Origin: Parapristionchus giblindavisi
Taxonomy: Eukaryota > Nematoda > Chromadorea > Rhabditida > Diplogasteridae
Direction of reading: 5' to 3'
Length of the DNA: 64,000 bases
NCBI GenBank assembly: GCA_943737045.1
Contig: CALSFV010000040.1
Coordinates: forward strand, 248,001 to 312,000
Shown: positions 22,330 through 34,099 of the stretch, piece by piece
How the letters are laid out: each line of letters begins with the position of its first letter
How positions within the stretch are numbered: position 1 is the first letter of the stretch
Notes under the pieces: model-generated
What the model was told of the DNA's origin: nothing
What the model saw: only the letters and a program-made list of their open reading frames with translations
The model's database searches: none
Translations under genes and position numbers: made by a program

Positions 22330-25300
22330 CCAAATTTACCGTTAACGCAAACTGACTTTATTTTTCAAACTGTAATGTTTGCTACTTGCTTTGGTAACTT
22401 GACAGGATAAGCAATTCTACAATATTTTCAGCTACCGTAACCCATCTACCGTAACCCTACCGTACCAAATTTGCTCTTTTTTTCAAACTTGCGATTAAAA
22501 TTCCGTTATTTGTCCCTCCTTAGGTAACTTCACAAGACAAATGTTTCTAGACCATTTTCAGCTACCGTAACCCATATACCGTAGTACTACGTTAACGCAA
22601 ACTGACTTTATTTTTCAAACTTGCGTTATATATTCCGTGCTTGCTCCATCCTTGTGTAATACGACATGACAAATTTTTCTACACCATTCTCAGCTACCGT
22701 AACCCACCTACCGTACCACATTAACGCAAACTGTCTTAATTTTTCAAACTCACTATAAAAAATCGTGCTTAGTACTTCGTTGGGTAACTCGACGAGACAA
22801 TTTTTTTTCAAATATTATCTACCGTAACCCACCTACCGTACCGCTACCGTACAAAATTTGATTAAAACAGCAAGGAAGCATTGTAGGAACGTAGTTGAGA
22901 TGGGGCGGAGCTCCATCCCAATGATATATGCGCAAAACTCTCTGAGGCGCGAACGTAGTTCGCGCTAGTTACATACTTACTTACACAGATAAGCATTTTG
23001 CTTTACTGGGCACTTAGGATCCTCATTTTTTGATAACTTGTGCGCGACTGTGATACAAGGCGATTACGCAACTAAAAATCCGGGGTCATTTATCAAAATT
23101 CTGAGAAAATCACCCGTTTACATGTTGGTGTGTACACCTTATCGTGAACTGACTTTATTTTTCAAACTTGCGTTATAAATTCCTTGCTTGGTACTTTCTT
23201 GGGTAACTCGACGAGACAAATTTTTCTAGACCAATTCCAGCTACCGTAACCCATCTACCGTAGTACTACGTTAACGCAAATTGACTTTATTTTTCAAACT
23301 TGCGATTTAAATTCCGTGCTTGCTCCATCCTTGTGCAAAACGACATGAGAATTTTTTCTAGGCCATTTTCAGCTACCGTAACCCATCTACCGTAGTAATA
23401 CGTTAACGCAAACTGACTTTATTTTTCAAACTTGCGATATAAATTCCGTGTTTGCTCCATCCTTGTGTAAAACGGCATGACAAATTTTTTTTGAACATTT
23501 TCAGCTATCGTAACCCATCTACCGTAGCACTACGTTAACGCAAACTGACTTTATTTTTCAAACTTCTGATAAAAATTCCGTGCTTAGTCCATCCTTGTGC
23601 AACTCGACGAGACAAATTTTTCTAGACCATTTTCAGCTACCGTAAGACATCTACCGTAGTACTACGTTAACGCAAACTGACTTTATTTTTCAAACTTGCG
23701 ATATAAATTCCGTGCTTGCTCCATCCTTGTGTAAAACGACACGACAATTTTTCTAGACCATTTTCAGCTACCGTAACCCACATACCGTACCCCTACCGTA
23801 CCAAATTCGATTAAAACGGCCAAAAAGCATTGGGCTAACGTAATTGAGATGGATCGGAGCACGATTAAGATAAATATGCGCAAAACTCTCTGAGGCGCGA
23901 ACGTAGTTCGCGCTAGTTACATACCTTACTTAGAGAGCTAAGCATTTTACTTTACTGGGCACTTAGGATCCTCATTTTTTGATAAGTTGCGTGCCATGCT
24001 GATACAAGACGATTACGCAACTAAAAATCCGGGGTCAATTATCAAAATCCTGAGAAAATCACCCGTTTATATGTTGGTCTGTACACCTTATCGTGAACTG
24101 ACTTTATTTTTCAAACTTGCGATTAAAAATCCTTGCTTGGTACTAACTTAAGTAACTCGACAAGACAAATTTTTCTAGACCATTTTCGGCTACCGTAACC
24201 CATCTACCGTAGTACTACGTTAACGCAAACTGACTTTTTTTTCAAACTGGTGATTAAAATTCCGTGCTTGGTCAATACTTGTGTAACTCGACAAGACAAT
24301 TTTTTCTAGGTCATTTTCAGCTACCGTAATCCATCTACAGTACCCATCTACCGTCTATCGCAAACTAACTTTATTTTTCAAACTTGCGATGAAAAATTCA
24401 TGCTTGGAACTTCCTTGGGCAGCTCGACGAGACAAATTTTTCTAGAATATTTTCAGCTACCGTATCCCATCTACCGTACCAGGATAACGCAAACTGACTT
24501 TATTTTTAGAACTTTCTTTAAAAATTCGGTGCTCAGTCCGCCCTTAGGTAACTTTACAAGACAAATTTTTCTAGAATATTTTCAGCTACCGTAGTACCCA
24601 AATACCATACCAATTTAACGCAAACTGACTTTATTTTTCAAACTTGCTATAAAAATTCCGTGCTTGGTCAATCCTTGTGCAAATCGACAAGACAATTTTT
24701 TCTAGAATATTTTCAGCTACCGTAACTCTTCCACCGTACCTCTACCGTACCAAATTCGATTAAAACGGTCAAGAAGCATTGGGGAAACGTAGTTGAGCTC
24801 CATCACAATGCGCAAAACTCTCTGAGGCGCGAACGTAGTTCGCGCTAGTTACATACTTACTTACACAGATAAGCATTTTACTTTACTGGGCACTTAGGAT
24901 CCTCATTTTATGATAACTTGTGCGCGACTGTGATATAAGGCGATTACGCAACTAAAAAACCGGGGTCAATTATCAAAATCCTGAGAAAATCACCCGTTTA
25001 TATGTTGGAGAATGCGTTACCGTAATCCCAAACTCTCTCTCGATTTAGTTATCGTGAACTGACTTTAATTTTCAAACTTGCGTTATAAATTCCGTGCTTG
25101 CTCCATCCTTGTGCATCTCGACGAGACAAATTTTTCTAGGTCATTTGCAGCTACCGTAACAAATCTACCGTAGTACTACGTTAACGCAAACTGACTTTAT
25201 TTTTCAAACTTGCGATACAAATTCCGTGCTTGCTCCATCCTTGTGTAAAACGACATGACAAATTTTTTTAGACCATTTTCAGCTACCGTAACCCATCTAC

Positions 25301-28300
25301 CGTACCCCTACCGTACCAAATTGGCACTTTTGCTCAAACTTGTGATTAAAATTCCGTTCTTCGTCCCTCCTCGGATAACTCGACGAGACAATTTTTTCTA
25401 GAATATTTTCAGCTACCGTAACCCACATACCGTACCACGTTAACGCAAACTGACTTTCTTTTCTAACTACGATAAAAATTCCGTTCTTGGTACTTCGTTG
25501 GGTAAAACGACGATACAATTTTTTCTCGAATATTTTAAACTACCGTAACCCACCTACCGTACCACTACCGTTGCAAATTCGATTAAAACGACCAAGAAAT
25601 ATTGGGATAACGTAGTTGAGATGGAGCGGAGCTCCATCCCAACGATTAAGATAAATATTAAGATAAATATGCGCAAAACTCTGAGGCGCGAACGTAGTTG
25701 CGGAGCTCCATCACAACGATTATAAACCATACGCGCAAAACTCTCTGAGGCGCGAACGTAGTTCGCGCTAGTTACATACTTACTTACACAGATAAGCATT
25801 TTACTTTACTGGGCACTTAGGATCTTCATTTTTTGATAACTTGTGCGCGTCTGTGATATAAGGCGATTACGCAACTAAAAAACCGGGGTCAATTATCAAA
25901 ATTCTGAGAAAATCACCCGTTTATATGTTGGTTAGTTACTTACCGTAATCCCAAAACTCTCTCTCTCGATTTAGTTATCGTGAACTGACTTTAATTTTCA
26001 AACTTGCGTTATAAATTCCGTGCTTGCTCCATCCTTGTGTAAAATGACATGACAATTTTTCTAGACCATTTTCAGCTACCGTAACCCATCTACCGTACCC
26101 CTACCGTACCAAATTGGCACTTTTGCTCAAACTTGTGATTAAAATTCCGTTCTTCGTCCCTCCTCGGATAACTCGACGAGACAATTTTTTCTAGAATATT
26201 TTCAGCTACCGTAACCCACATACCGTACCACGTTAACGCAAACTGACTTTCTTTTCTAACTACGATAAAAATTCCGTTCTTGGTACTTCGTTGGGTAAAA
26301 CGACGATACAATTTTTTCTCGAATATTTTAAACTACCGTAACCCACCTACCGTACCACTACCGTTGCAAATTCGATTAAAACGACCAAGAAATATTGGGA
26401 TAACGTAGTTGAGATGGAGCGGAGCTCCATCCCAACGATTAAGATAAATATTAAGATAAATATGCGCAAAACTCTGAGGCGCGAACGTAGTTGCGGAGCT
26501 CCATCACAACGATTATAAACCATACGCGCAAAACTCTCTGAGGCGCGAACGTAGTTCGCGCTAGTTACATACTTACTTACACAGATAAGCATTTTACTTT
26601 ACTGGGCACTTAGGATCTTCATTTTTTGATAACTTGTGCGCGACTGTGATATAAGGCGATTACGCAACTAAAAAACCGGGGTCAATTATCAAAATTCTGA
26701 GAAAATCACCCGTTTATATGTTGGTTAGTTACTTACCGTAATCCCAAAACTCTCTCTCTCGATTTAGTTATCGTGAACTGACTTTAATTTTCAAACTTGC
26801 GTTATAAATTCCGTGCTTGCTCCATCCTTGTGTAAAATGACATGACAATTTTTCTAGACCATTTTCAGCTACCGTAACCCATCTACCGTAGCACAACGTT
26901 AACGCAAACTGACTTTATTTTTTAAACTTGTGTTATAAATTCCGTGCTTGCTCCATCCTTGTGTAAAATGACATGACAAATTTTTCTAGACCATTTTCAG
27001 CTACCGTAACCCATCTACCGTAGTACTACGTTAACGCAAACTGACTTTATTTTTCAAACTTGCGATAAAAATTCCGTGCTTGGTGCAACTTTGGTAAATC
27101 GACAAGACAAATGTTTCTCGAATATGTTCAACTACCGTAACCCACCTACCGTACCCCTGCCGTATCAAATTCGATTAAAACGACCAAGAAGCATTGGGGT
27201 TACGTAGTTGAGATGGAGCGGAGCTCCATCTCATTTTTTGATAACTTGAGCGCGACTGTGATATAAAGCGATTACGCAACTAAAAAACCCGGGTCAATTA
27301 TCAAAATTCTGAGAAAATCACCCGTTTATATGTTGGTGAGTTACTCACCGTAATCCCAAAACTCTCTCTCTCGATTTAGTTATCGTGAACTGACTTTAAT
27401 TTTCAAACTTGCGATAAAAATTCCGTGCTTGCTCCATCCTTGTGTAAAACGACATGGCAATTTTTTAGACCATTTTCAGCTACCGTAACCATCTACCGTA
27501 GTACTACGTTAACGCAAACTGACTTTTTTTTTCAAACTTGTGATAAAAATTCCGTGCTTAGTCCATTCTTGTGTAACTAGACCTTTTCTTGAATATTTTC
27601 AGCTACCGTAACCCACCTACCGTACTCCTACCGTACAAAATTCGATTAAAACGGCCAAGAAATATTGGGATAACGCAGATGAGATGGAGCGAAGCTCCAT
27701 CCCAACGATTATAATACATATGCGCAAAACTCTCTGAGGCGCGAACGTAGTTCGCGCTATTACATACCTTACTTAGAGAGATAAGCATTTTGCTTTACTG
27801 GACAGTTAGGATCCTCATTTTTTGATAACTTGTGCGCAAAACTGATACAAGGCGATTACGCAACTAAAAAATAGGGGTCAATTTAAAGAAATTCCGAGAA
27901 AAATGCCCTCAACCAATTCTGTCTAATTTTCGGTGTCTGTCCGCGTTATCGTAAACTGACTTTATTTTTCAAACTTGCGAATAAAATTCCGTGCTTGCTC
28001 CATCCTTGTGTAACTGGGCAGGACAAATTTTTCTGGAACATTTTCAGCTACCGTAACTCATCTACCGTAGTACTACGTTAACGCAAACTGACTTTATTTT
28101 TCAAACTTGTGTTTAAAATTCCGTGCTTGGTTAATCCTTGTGTAAATCGATGAGACAATTTTTTCTAGAATATTTTCAGCTACCGTAACCCATCTACCGT
28201 AGTATTACGTGAACGCAAACTGACTTTATTTTTCAAACTTTCGATAAAAATTCCGTGCTTAGTCCATCCTTGTATAACTCAACGAGACACATTTTTCTAG

Positions 28301-29083
28301 AATATTTTCAGCTACCGTAACCCACCTACCGTACCCCTACCGCTTCAAATTCGGTTAAAACGGCCAAGAAGCATTTGGATAACGTGGTTGACTCCATCCG
28401 AACGATAAATATGCGCAAAACTCTCTGAGGCGCGAACGTAGTTCGCGCTATTACATACCTTACTTAGAGAGATAAGCATTTTGCTTTACTGGGCACTTAG
28501 GATCTTCATTTTTTTGATAACGACATGACATTAGCGATATAAGGCGATTACGCAACTAAAAAACAGGGGTCATTTATCAAAATTCCGAGAAAAATGCACA
28601 AAACCATTTCTGTCCGCTTTTATCTCAAACTGACTTTATTTTTTAAACTTTCGATCAAAATTCCGTGCTTGGCCCATCCTAGTATAAATCGACGGGATAA
28701 ACTTTTCTGGAATATTTTCAGCTACCGTAACCCAACTGCCGTACCACGCTAACGCAAACTAACTTTATTTTTCAAACTTGCGATAAAAATTCCGTGCTTG
28801 GCCATCCTTGTATAAATCGACGGGATAAACTTTTCTAGAATATTTTCAGCTACCGTAACCCAACTGCCGTACCACGCTAACGCAAACTAACTTTATTTTT
28901 CAAACTTGGGATAAAATTCCGTTCTTTCTCCCACTTGAGTAAATCAACGAGACAAATTTTTGTCGAATATTTTCATCAACCGTAGCCCACCTACAGTACC
29001 CCCACAGTATCAAATTCGATTAAAACGTCCAAGAAGCATTGCGGTAACGTAGTTGCGATGGAGCGGAGTGATTACAATACATA
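22330..29083. repeat. Satellite array: about 130-bp monomers with a recurring about 290-bp block
   Basis: The monomer contains GTTAACGCAAACTGACTTTA, TTTTTCAAACTTGCGAT, ATTCCGTGCTTG, then TTTTCTAG with ATTTTCAG and CTACCGTAACCCATCTACCG. It recurs dozens of times with a few percent to tens of percent divergence. Every two to six monomers a longer block follows: GATGGAGCGGAGCTCCATC, GAGGCGCGAACGTAGTTCGC, AAGCATTTTGCTTTACTGGG and GGCGATTACGCAAC. Blocks start at about 22,860, 23,815, 24,757, 25,570, 26,360, 27,150, 27,640 and 28,345. That is a higher-order organisation. Short frames in the array are by-products. Confidence 0.9.
25296..26881. repeat. Nearly identical tandem duplication of 793 bp within the satellite
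   Basis: 25,296-26,088 repeats at offset 793 with only one obvious substitution (GCGCGTCTGTG versus GCGCGACTGTG near 25,847 and 26,640). It is a recent higher-order expansion. Confidence 0.85.
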
Positions 29084-30737
29084 CAGTAGCGCCCAAAAGT
29101 CTGAATACACTTTTTATTTCTGTTGTAATTTTTGGGTCAGTTGAGATATCAAGCTGTAATGTGGACATTATGTACCCAATGTATGCATGTATTCGATACC
29201 CTTATAAGGTCTCACGGGCCTTTCTGGTTATTGCATAGTGATGACGCAACCGAACAACACTTTTTCGAAAATTCATTATTCTTTCAGGGATTTTTTCGTA
29301 CTTGTCAAACTTCGTGAGCATTGAGAGAACTACAAGGCCTATCCAGAAAAAAAGTTTCAGGTTGCGGCGAATTCGGGTATTGGCTGCAGACTTGCTGCAA
29401 TTTTGCGGTCGCAAAATCATATCTCGGCTTCTAGAAGAGCTTTAAAGGAGTTCAAAGCTGCAAACTGATTCTCTTGGTCATTCCTGATAATCCTGTAAGT
29501 TTGGTAGCGGTAGCTCATCATTCATCCTCATGGATCGAAAAAGTCACTTTTTTACAAGACCCAACTTTGTAGGTTCACAATTCTGAGGACGGACCTTGTA
29601 AAAATCTGGTTTTTGGATAGGAATGTAGAAAAAATATTAATTAATCGATTCTCCGCTATTTAGAGCGATTGCTAATTTTTCTTGCCTGCGGCAGTCGATT
29701 ATCTGAAGGATAGTCGTTTAGGCCGCGCGCTCTTCTCATCTCGCGACCCGTACACATCTCTAGGCTTTTCACACTGCTCAATGACGATTTAGCCGCTTTC
29801 AGTGATTTGATTAGTCAGAATAGAGAAACACTGTATGAATCCAGTTTTTGGTCTGTGATCTTTGTGTTTTCGATATTTGATCTTTGATCTTGGCTCATTT
29901 TTCGTCAAATTTTGCTCAAAATTGTAATGAAAAGTTGTTTCATTCGATCAAAGAAGATCAAAAACGCTTTCTTTTATAGACTATGATGTTCAGGATTAGC
30001 GACAATATGTTTTAGAATGATTTCATCTATCAAAGCTCGTTGAGCAGTGTGAAAAGCCTAGAGATGTGTACGGGTCGCGAGATGAGAAGAGAGCGCGGCC
30101 TAAACGACTATCCTTCAGATAATCGACTGCCGCAGGCAAGAAAAATTAGCAATCGCTCTAAAAAGCGGAGAATCGATTAATTAATATATTTTCTACATTC
30201 CTATCCAAAAACCAGATTTTTACAAGGTCCGTCCTCAGAATTGTGAACCTCCAAAGTTGGGTCTTGTAAAAAAGTGACTTTTTCGATCCATGAGGATGAA
30301 TGATGAGCTACCGCTACCAAACTTACTGGATTATCAGGAATGATCAAGAGAATCATTTTGCAGCTTTGAACTCCTTTAAAGCTCTTCTAGAAGCCGAGAT
30401 ATGATTTTGCGACCGCGAAATTGCAGCAAGTCTGCAGCCAATACCCGAATTCGCTGCAACCTGAAACTTTTTTTCTGGATAGGCCTTGTAGTTCTCTCAA
30501 TGCTCACGGAGTTTGACAAGTACGAAAAAATCCCTGAAAGAATAATGAATTTTCGAAAAAGTGTTGTTCGGTTGCGTCACCACTATGCAATAACCAGAAA
30601 GGCCCGTGAGACCTTATAATGGTATCGAATACATACATACATTGGGTACATAATGTCCACATTACAGCTTGATATCTCAACTGACCGAAAAATTACAACA
30701 GAAATAAAAAGTGTATTCAGACTTTTGGGCGCTACTG
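29084..30737. mobile_element. 1,654-bp Tc1/mariner-like foldback with TA duplication, inside the satellite
   Basis: Ends CAGTAGCGCCCAAAAGTCTG and CAGACTTTTGGGCGCTACTG are flanked by TA on both sides (29082-29083, 30738-30739). The arms are complementary for about 700 bp (positions sum to 59,821), with a loop of about 245 bp around 29,790-30,035. TA duplication and CAGT start fit Tc1/mariner. The mirrored 72-codon frames in the arms are not genes and there is no transposase. Confidence 0.85.
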
Positions 30738-31320
30738 TATGCGCAACCGGCGAAGAAGCATTGCAGTAACGTAGTTGAGATGGAGCGGAGCTCCATCCCA
30801 ACGATTAAGATAAATATTAAGATAAATATGCGCAAAACTCTCTGAGGCGCGAACGTAGTTCGCGCTAGTTACATACCTTACTTAGAGAGCTAAGCATTTT
30901 GCTTTACTGGGCACTTAGGATCCCCATTTTTTGATACCTGGTGCGCAAAGCTGATATAAAGCGATTACGCAACTAAAAAACCGGGGTCATTTATCAAAAT
31001 TCCGAGATAATTGCCAAAACAATGTGTGCGTGAATTACCTATCGTGAACTGACTTTATTTTTCAAACTTGCGATTAAAAATCCGCGCTTGGTCAATCCTT
31101 GTGTAACTCGACAAGACAAATTTTTCAAGGCCATTTTCAGCTACCGTAACCCAGCTACCGTACCACATACCGTAACCCTACTGTACCAATTTTGCTCTTT
31201 TTTCAAACTTTTGATTAAAATGCTCTTTTCGTCCTTACTTGGGTAACTCGACGAGACAAATTTTTCTAGACCACTTTCATCTACCGTAAGCCATCTACCG
31301 TAGTACTGCGTTAACGCAAA
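30738..31320. repeat. Satellite array, distal part
   Basis: The higher-order block and two to three monomers resume after the mariner-like insertion (GATGGAGCGGAGCTCCATC, GCGAACGTAGTTCGCG), ending at ACGCAAACCCG near 31,325. Confidence 0.85.
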
Positions 31321-31573
31321 CCCGACGCGTAGATCTCAAACTTATAGAAGAACGGTAGGCTGGAAAAAATTTTCCTAGGAGTTATAATTTTTCAAACTAG
31401 TGGACTTCGATTGCGTCATCATTACGCAAGAATGAGAAATTTTCATGAGTCCACAATATCAGGGCCGGATTCCTTCAATAAATTTCCCATAAGAACTCGC
31501 GAGAGCGGTCCCATATCACTGTTGGTTCACTAAATATAACAAAAACAAAAAGTTGGCACTGACTTTCCTACTG
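31321..31573. mobile_element. Right-end fragment of a Tc1-like element (family T)
   Basis: It ends AAAAAGTTGGCACTGACTTT followed by CCTACTG and TA. The family T terminus elsewhere is CAGTAGCGCCGGAAAGTC. The left part is missing and joins satellite. Confidence 0.65.
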
Positions 31574-31736
31574 TAGCATACCCCTCTCTAACACCGCTCC
31601 TTCTATCTCAACGACTGCTACCGATGGTCTCTACTTGATGGAAGTCTCTCTGCGAACCCGACCACGACGTCATCTGTACCCTTCGACGTCGATGCAGAGC
31701 TAGCCAAGATAGCCGCATCCTCGCCAGGAGAAATTA
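31574..31736 (+). pseudogene. Gene P exon fragment captured between two Tc1-like ends
   Basis: Begins TAGCATACCCCTCTC, as at the 5' edge of the copy 1 exon, and runs through CCTTCGACGTCGATGCAGAG to GAGAAATTA. Both limits are TA dinucleotides that abut Tc1-like termini (left CTACTG, right CAGTAGCGCC), as expected for two insertions flanking exonic sequence. Confidence 0.65.
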
Positions 31737-32212
31737 CAGTAGCGCCGGAAAGTCAGCGCCAACTTTTTGTTTTTGTTATATTTTGTGAACCAAGGGAAAT
31801 TTATCGAGGAATCCGGCCCTGATATTGTGGACTCATGAAAATTTCTCGTTATTGCGTAATGATGACGCAATCAAAGTCCACTTTTTTTTAAAATGGTAAT
31901 CATGAGAAAATTTTTTTTCCAGCCTACCGTTCTTCTATAAGTTTGAGATCTACGCCTCGGCTACTGAGACAAATTTTTTTAGGTTGCTGCGATTTTTTTC
32001 AACCGCAGCGGCCTTGATGCAAAATGGCGGCTGCAAACTCATATCTCAGCTCCAAGACATGCTAGAGACTCGTACTTGAGAGAGAGACGAGTGGGTAGAT
32101 CAAAGTGATCCTTCCTTCTCTCGAGCGAGAAATCGGCTAAGTCCAAGATTTCAGACCCGTTTTTTTTGGGAAAAACTCATATAGCGGGCACGATTCGACC
32201 CTAAACTATATA
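31737..32212. mobile_element. Left-end fragment of a family T Tc1-like element
   Basis: Starts CAGTAGCGCCGGAAAGTCAG after TA. It runs in family T sequence (CTGCGATTTTTTTCAACCGC, ATGGCGGCTGCAAACTC) to about 32,090 and ends before the next element start at 32,213. Confidence 0.6.
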
Positions 32213-33526
32213 CAGTCGCGCCGGAAAGTCAGTGCCAACTTTTTGTTTTTGTTATATTTTGTGAACCAATCGTGTTATCAGGACGCTGTCGTGAGTTCTT
32301 ATGGGAAATTTATCGAGGAATACGACCCTGATATTGACGAGTCATGAAAAATTCTCATTATTGCGTAATTATGACGCAATCGAAGTGCACTTTTTTTGAA
32401 AAATCATAACTCAAAGGAAATTTTTTTTCCAGCCTACCGTTCTTCTAGAAGATTGAGATCTTCGTGTCGGCTACTCAGACAAATTTTTTTAGGTTGCTGC
32501 GATTTTTTTCAACCGCCGCGGCCTTGCTGCAAGATGGCGGCTGCAAACTCATATTTCAGCTCCAAGACATGCTAGAGACTCGTTCTTGGGATCAAAATGA
32601 TCCTTATCATGTCCCAAACATTCCCTGAATGTATAGTCCTGATCGGACCACAATTGCCTTCAGTACACCAAAAAGTCATTTTTTCCGATGACCTCACTTT
32701 GAGGGCCTACAATTATGAGAGTGATTTTTCTAAAAATGTGGTTCTTGTGCTAAAATGTGCCAAATCCATCATAGAATATGTCTACGAGTTTGGGTGTACC
32801 CATCTTGCAAACCCTCGGTGCCACATCAGTCTTTACCGCACACACTCACTGCGCGTGCGCGCGCCGCTCCCCTTACAAGGGAGAGAGAAGGGGATGGAGG
32901 GAAAGGGCTGGAGATGCGCCGCCGTAACGAGTGCCTTCTTCTCGCTTGACGCTTGCCGTGAAAATGGTAAGCAAGCTGCTTTCACCAAAGTGTGAGGATG
33001 ACTTCTGGGATGGATTTGGCACATTTTAGCACAAGAACCACATTTTTAGAAAAATCACTCTCATAATTGTAGGCCCTCAAAGTAAGGTCATCGGAAAAAA
33101 TGACTTTTTGGTGTACTGAAGGCAGTTGTGGTCCGATCAAGACCAAACTTTCAGGGTATATTTGGGACATCATAAGGATCATTTTGATCCCAAGAACGAG
33201 TCTCTAGCATGTCTTGGAGCTGAAATATGAGTTTGCAGCCGCCATCTTGCAGCAAGGCCGCCGCGGTTGAAAAAAATCGCAGCAACCTAAAAAAATTTTT
33301 CTGAGTAGCCGACACGAAGATCTCAAACTTCTAGAAGAACGGTAGGCTGGAAAAAAATTTTTCTCTGAGTTATGATTTTTCAAAAAAGTGCACTTCGATT
33401 GCGTCATCATTACGCAATAATGAGAATTTTTCATGACTTGTCAATATCAGGGTCGGATTCCTCGATAAATTTCCCATAAGAACTCGCGGGAGCGGCCCGA
33501 TAACACAATTGGTTCACAAAATTTAC
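32213..33526. mobile_element. Family T foldback, right terminus truncated at the LINE junction
   Basis: The left end is CAGTCGCGCCGGAAAGTCAG. Arms are inverted copies: GGAAATTTATCGAGGAAT on the left pairs with ATTCCTCGATAAATTTCC on the right. The right arm stops at GGTTCACAAAATTT, about 45 bp short of a full terminus, exactly where the LINE sequence begins. The block 32,573-33,683 recurs at 62,890-64,000 at a constant offset of 30,317 bp. The frames in it (for example 32,597-32,995) lie in inverted arms and are not convincing genes. Confidence 0.7.
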
Positions 33527-34070
33527 CTTAACTAGGGAATGGTTTCTTTGATGCATGAAATTACGGTTAGTGACATACGTAGCGATAATCAGCATGGTCG
33601 ACTTAGTAAGAATCAAGCTCACACTTCCAAGTAATCGTCTAAGGGATATTCTACTGGATATCGTTCGTAAGAACGTGACTAAGCCTGAATGCATCTCGAA
33701 ACACAAAGGTGCTTTTATTCGTCGCGACCTCATGCCATTGGAACTTTCTCAAGAACGACTTGCTAGACAGGAGGCTCGTCGGCTCAATCTGATCGCTGGA
33801 TGTCTTCGTTACGGAGTTCGAGATGATAAGCTAATTCAGTTCAAAACTGAACGTCCTCTCCCTCCTTCATATGCTAATCCCCCCATTGACAATAAGACCA
33901 AAGACCAAAGACCAATGAACCTTACTGCCGATACTATTATCTCAGGTTCTACATCTATCTCATCTCCTGGTACTTCCGCTCCTCCTCCTCCTGACTCAAA
34001 TGCTGATGGCTCTTCCACTTCAAATATCACCACTCGAAAGCAGAAAGCTCCATCATTTGTACCAGGTTAG
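33527..34070 (+). pseudogene. LINE ORF1, 5'-truncated
   Basis: The frame 33555-34070 encodes an ORF1-like C-terminal region: LPSNRLRDILLDIVRKNVTK, GAFIRRDLMPLELSQERLAR, CLRYGVRDDKLIQF and RPLPPSYANPP, then a Pro/Ser/Thr-rich tail ending SFVPG. The blocks RRDL...RL.R.E.R and RPLP are typical of nucleic-acid-binding ORF1 proteins of CR1/Jockey-type LINEs. The N-terminus is cut at the foldback junction. ORF2 starts within its last codons in another frame. Confidence 0.6.
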
Positions 34071-34099
34071 GCCGGTGGCAGTATTAGCTCTACCCCTGC

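Noticed and set aside
25297..26592. Identical pairs of 73- and 81-codon frames
   Set aside because: They fall in satellite monomers and are identical because of the 793-bp tandem duplication.
22330..31320. Possible CRISPR-like array of repeats and spacers
   Set aside because: Units are about 130 bp, diverged and continuous with no short fixed repeat or unique spacers; the genome is eukaryotic.
32597..32995. 132-codon frame repeated at 62,914-63,312
   Set aside because: It crosses an inverted arm and the loop of the family T foldback; no domain, and the copies agree only because the block is duplicated.
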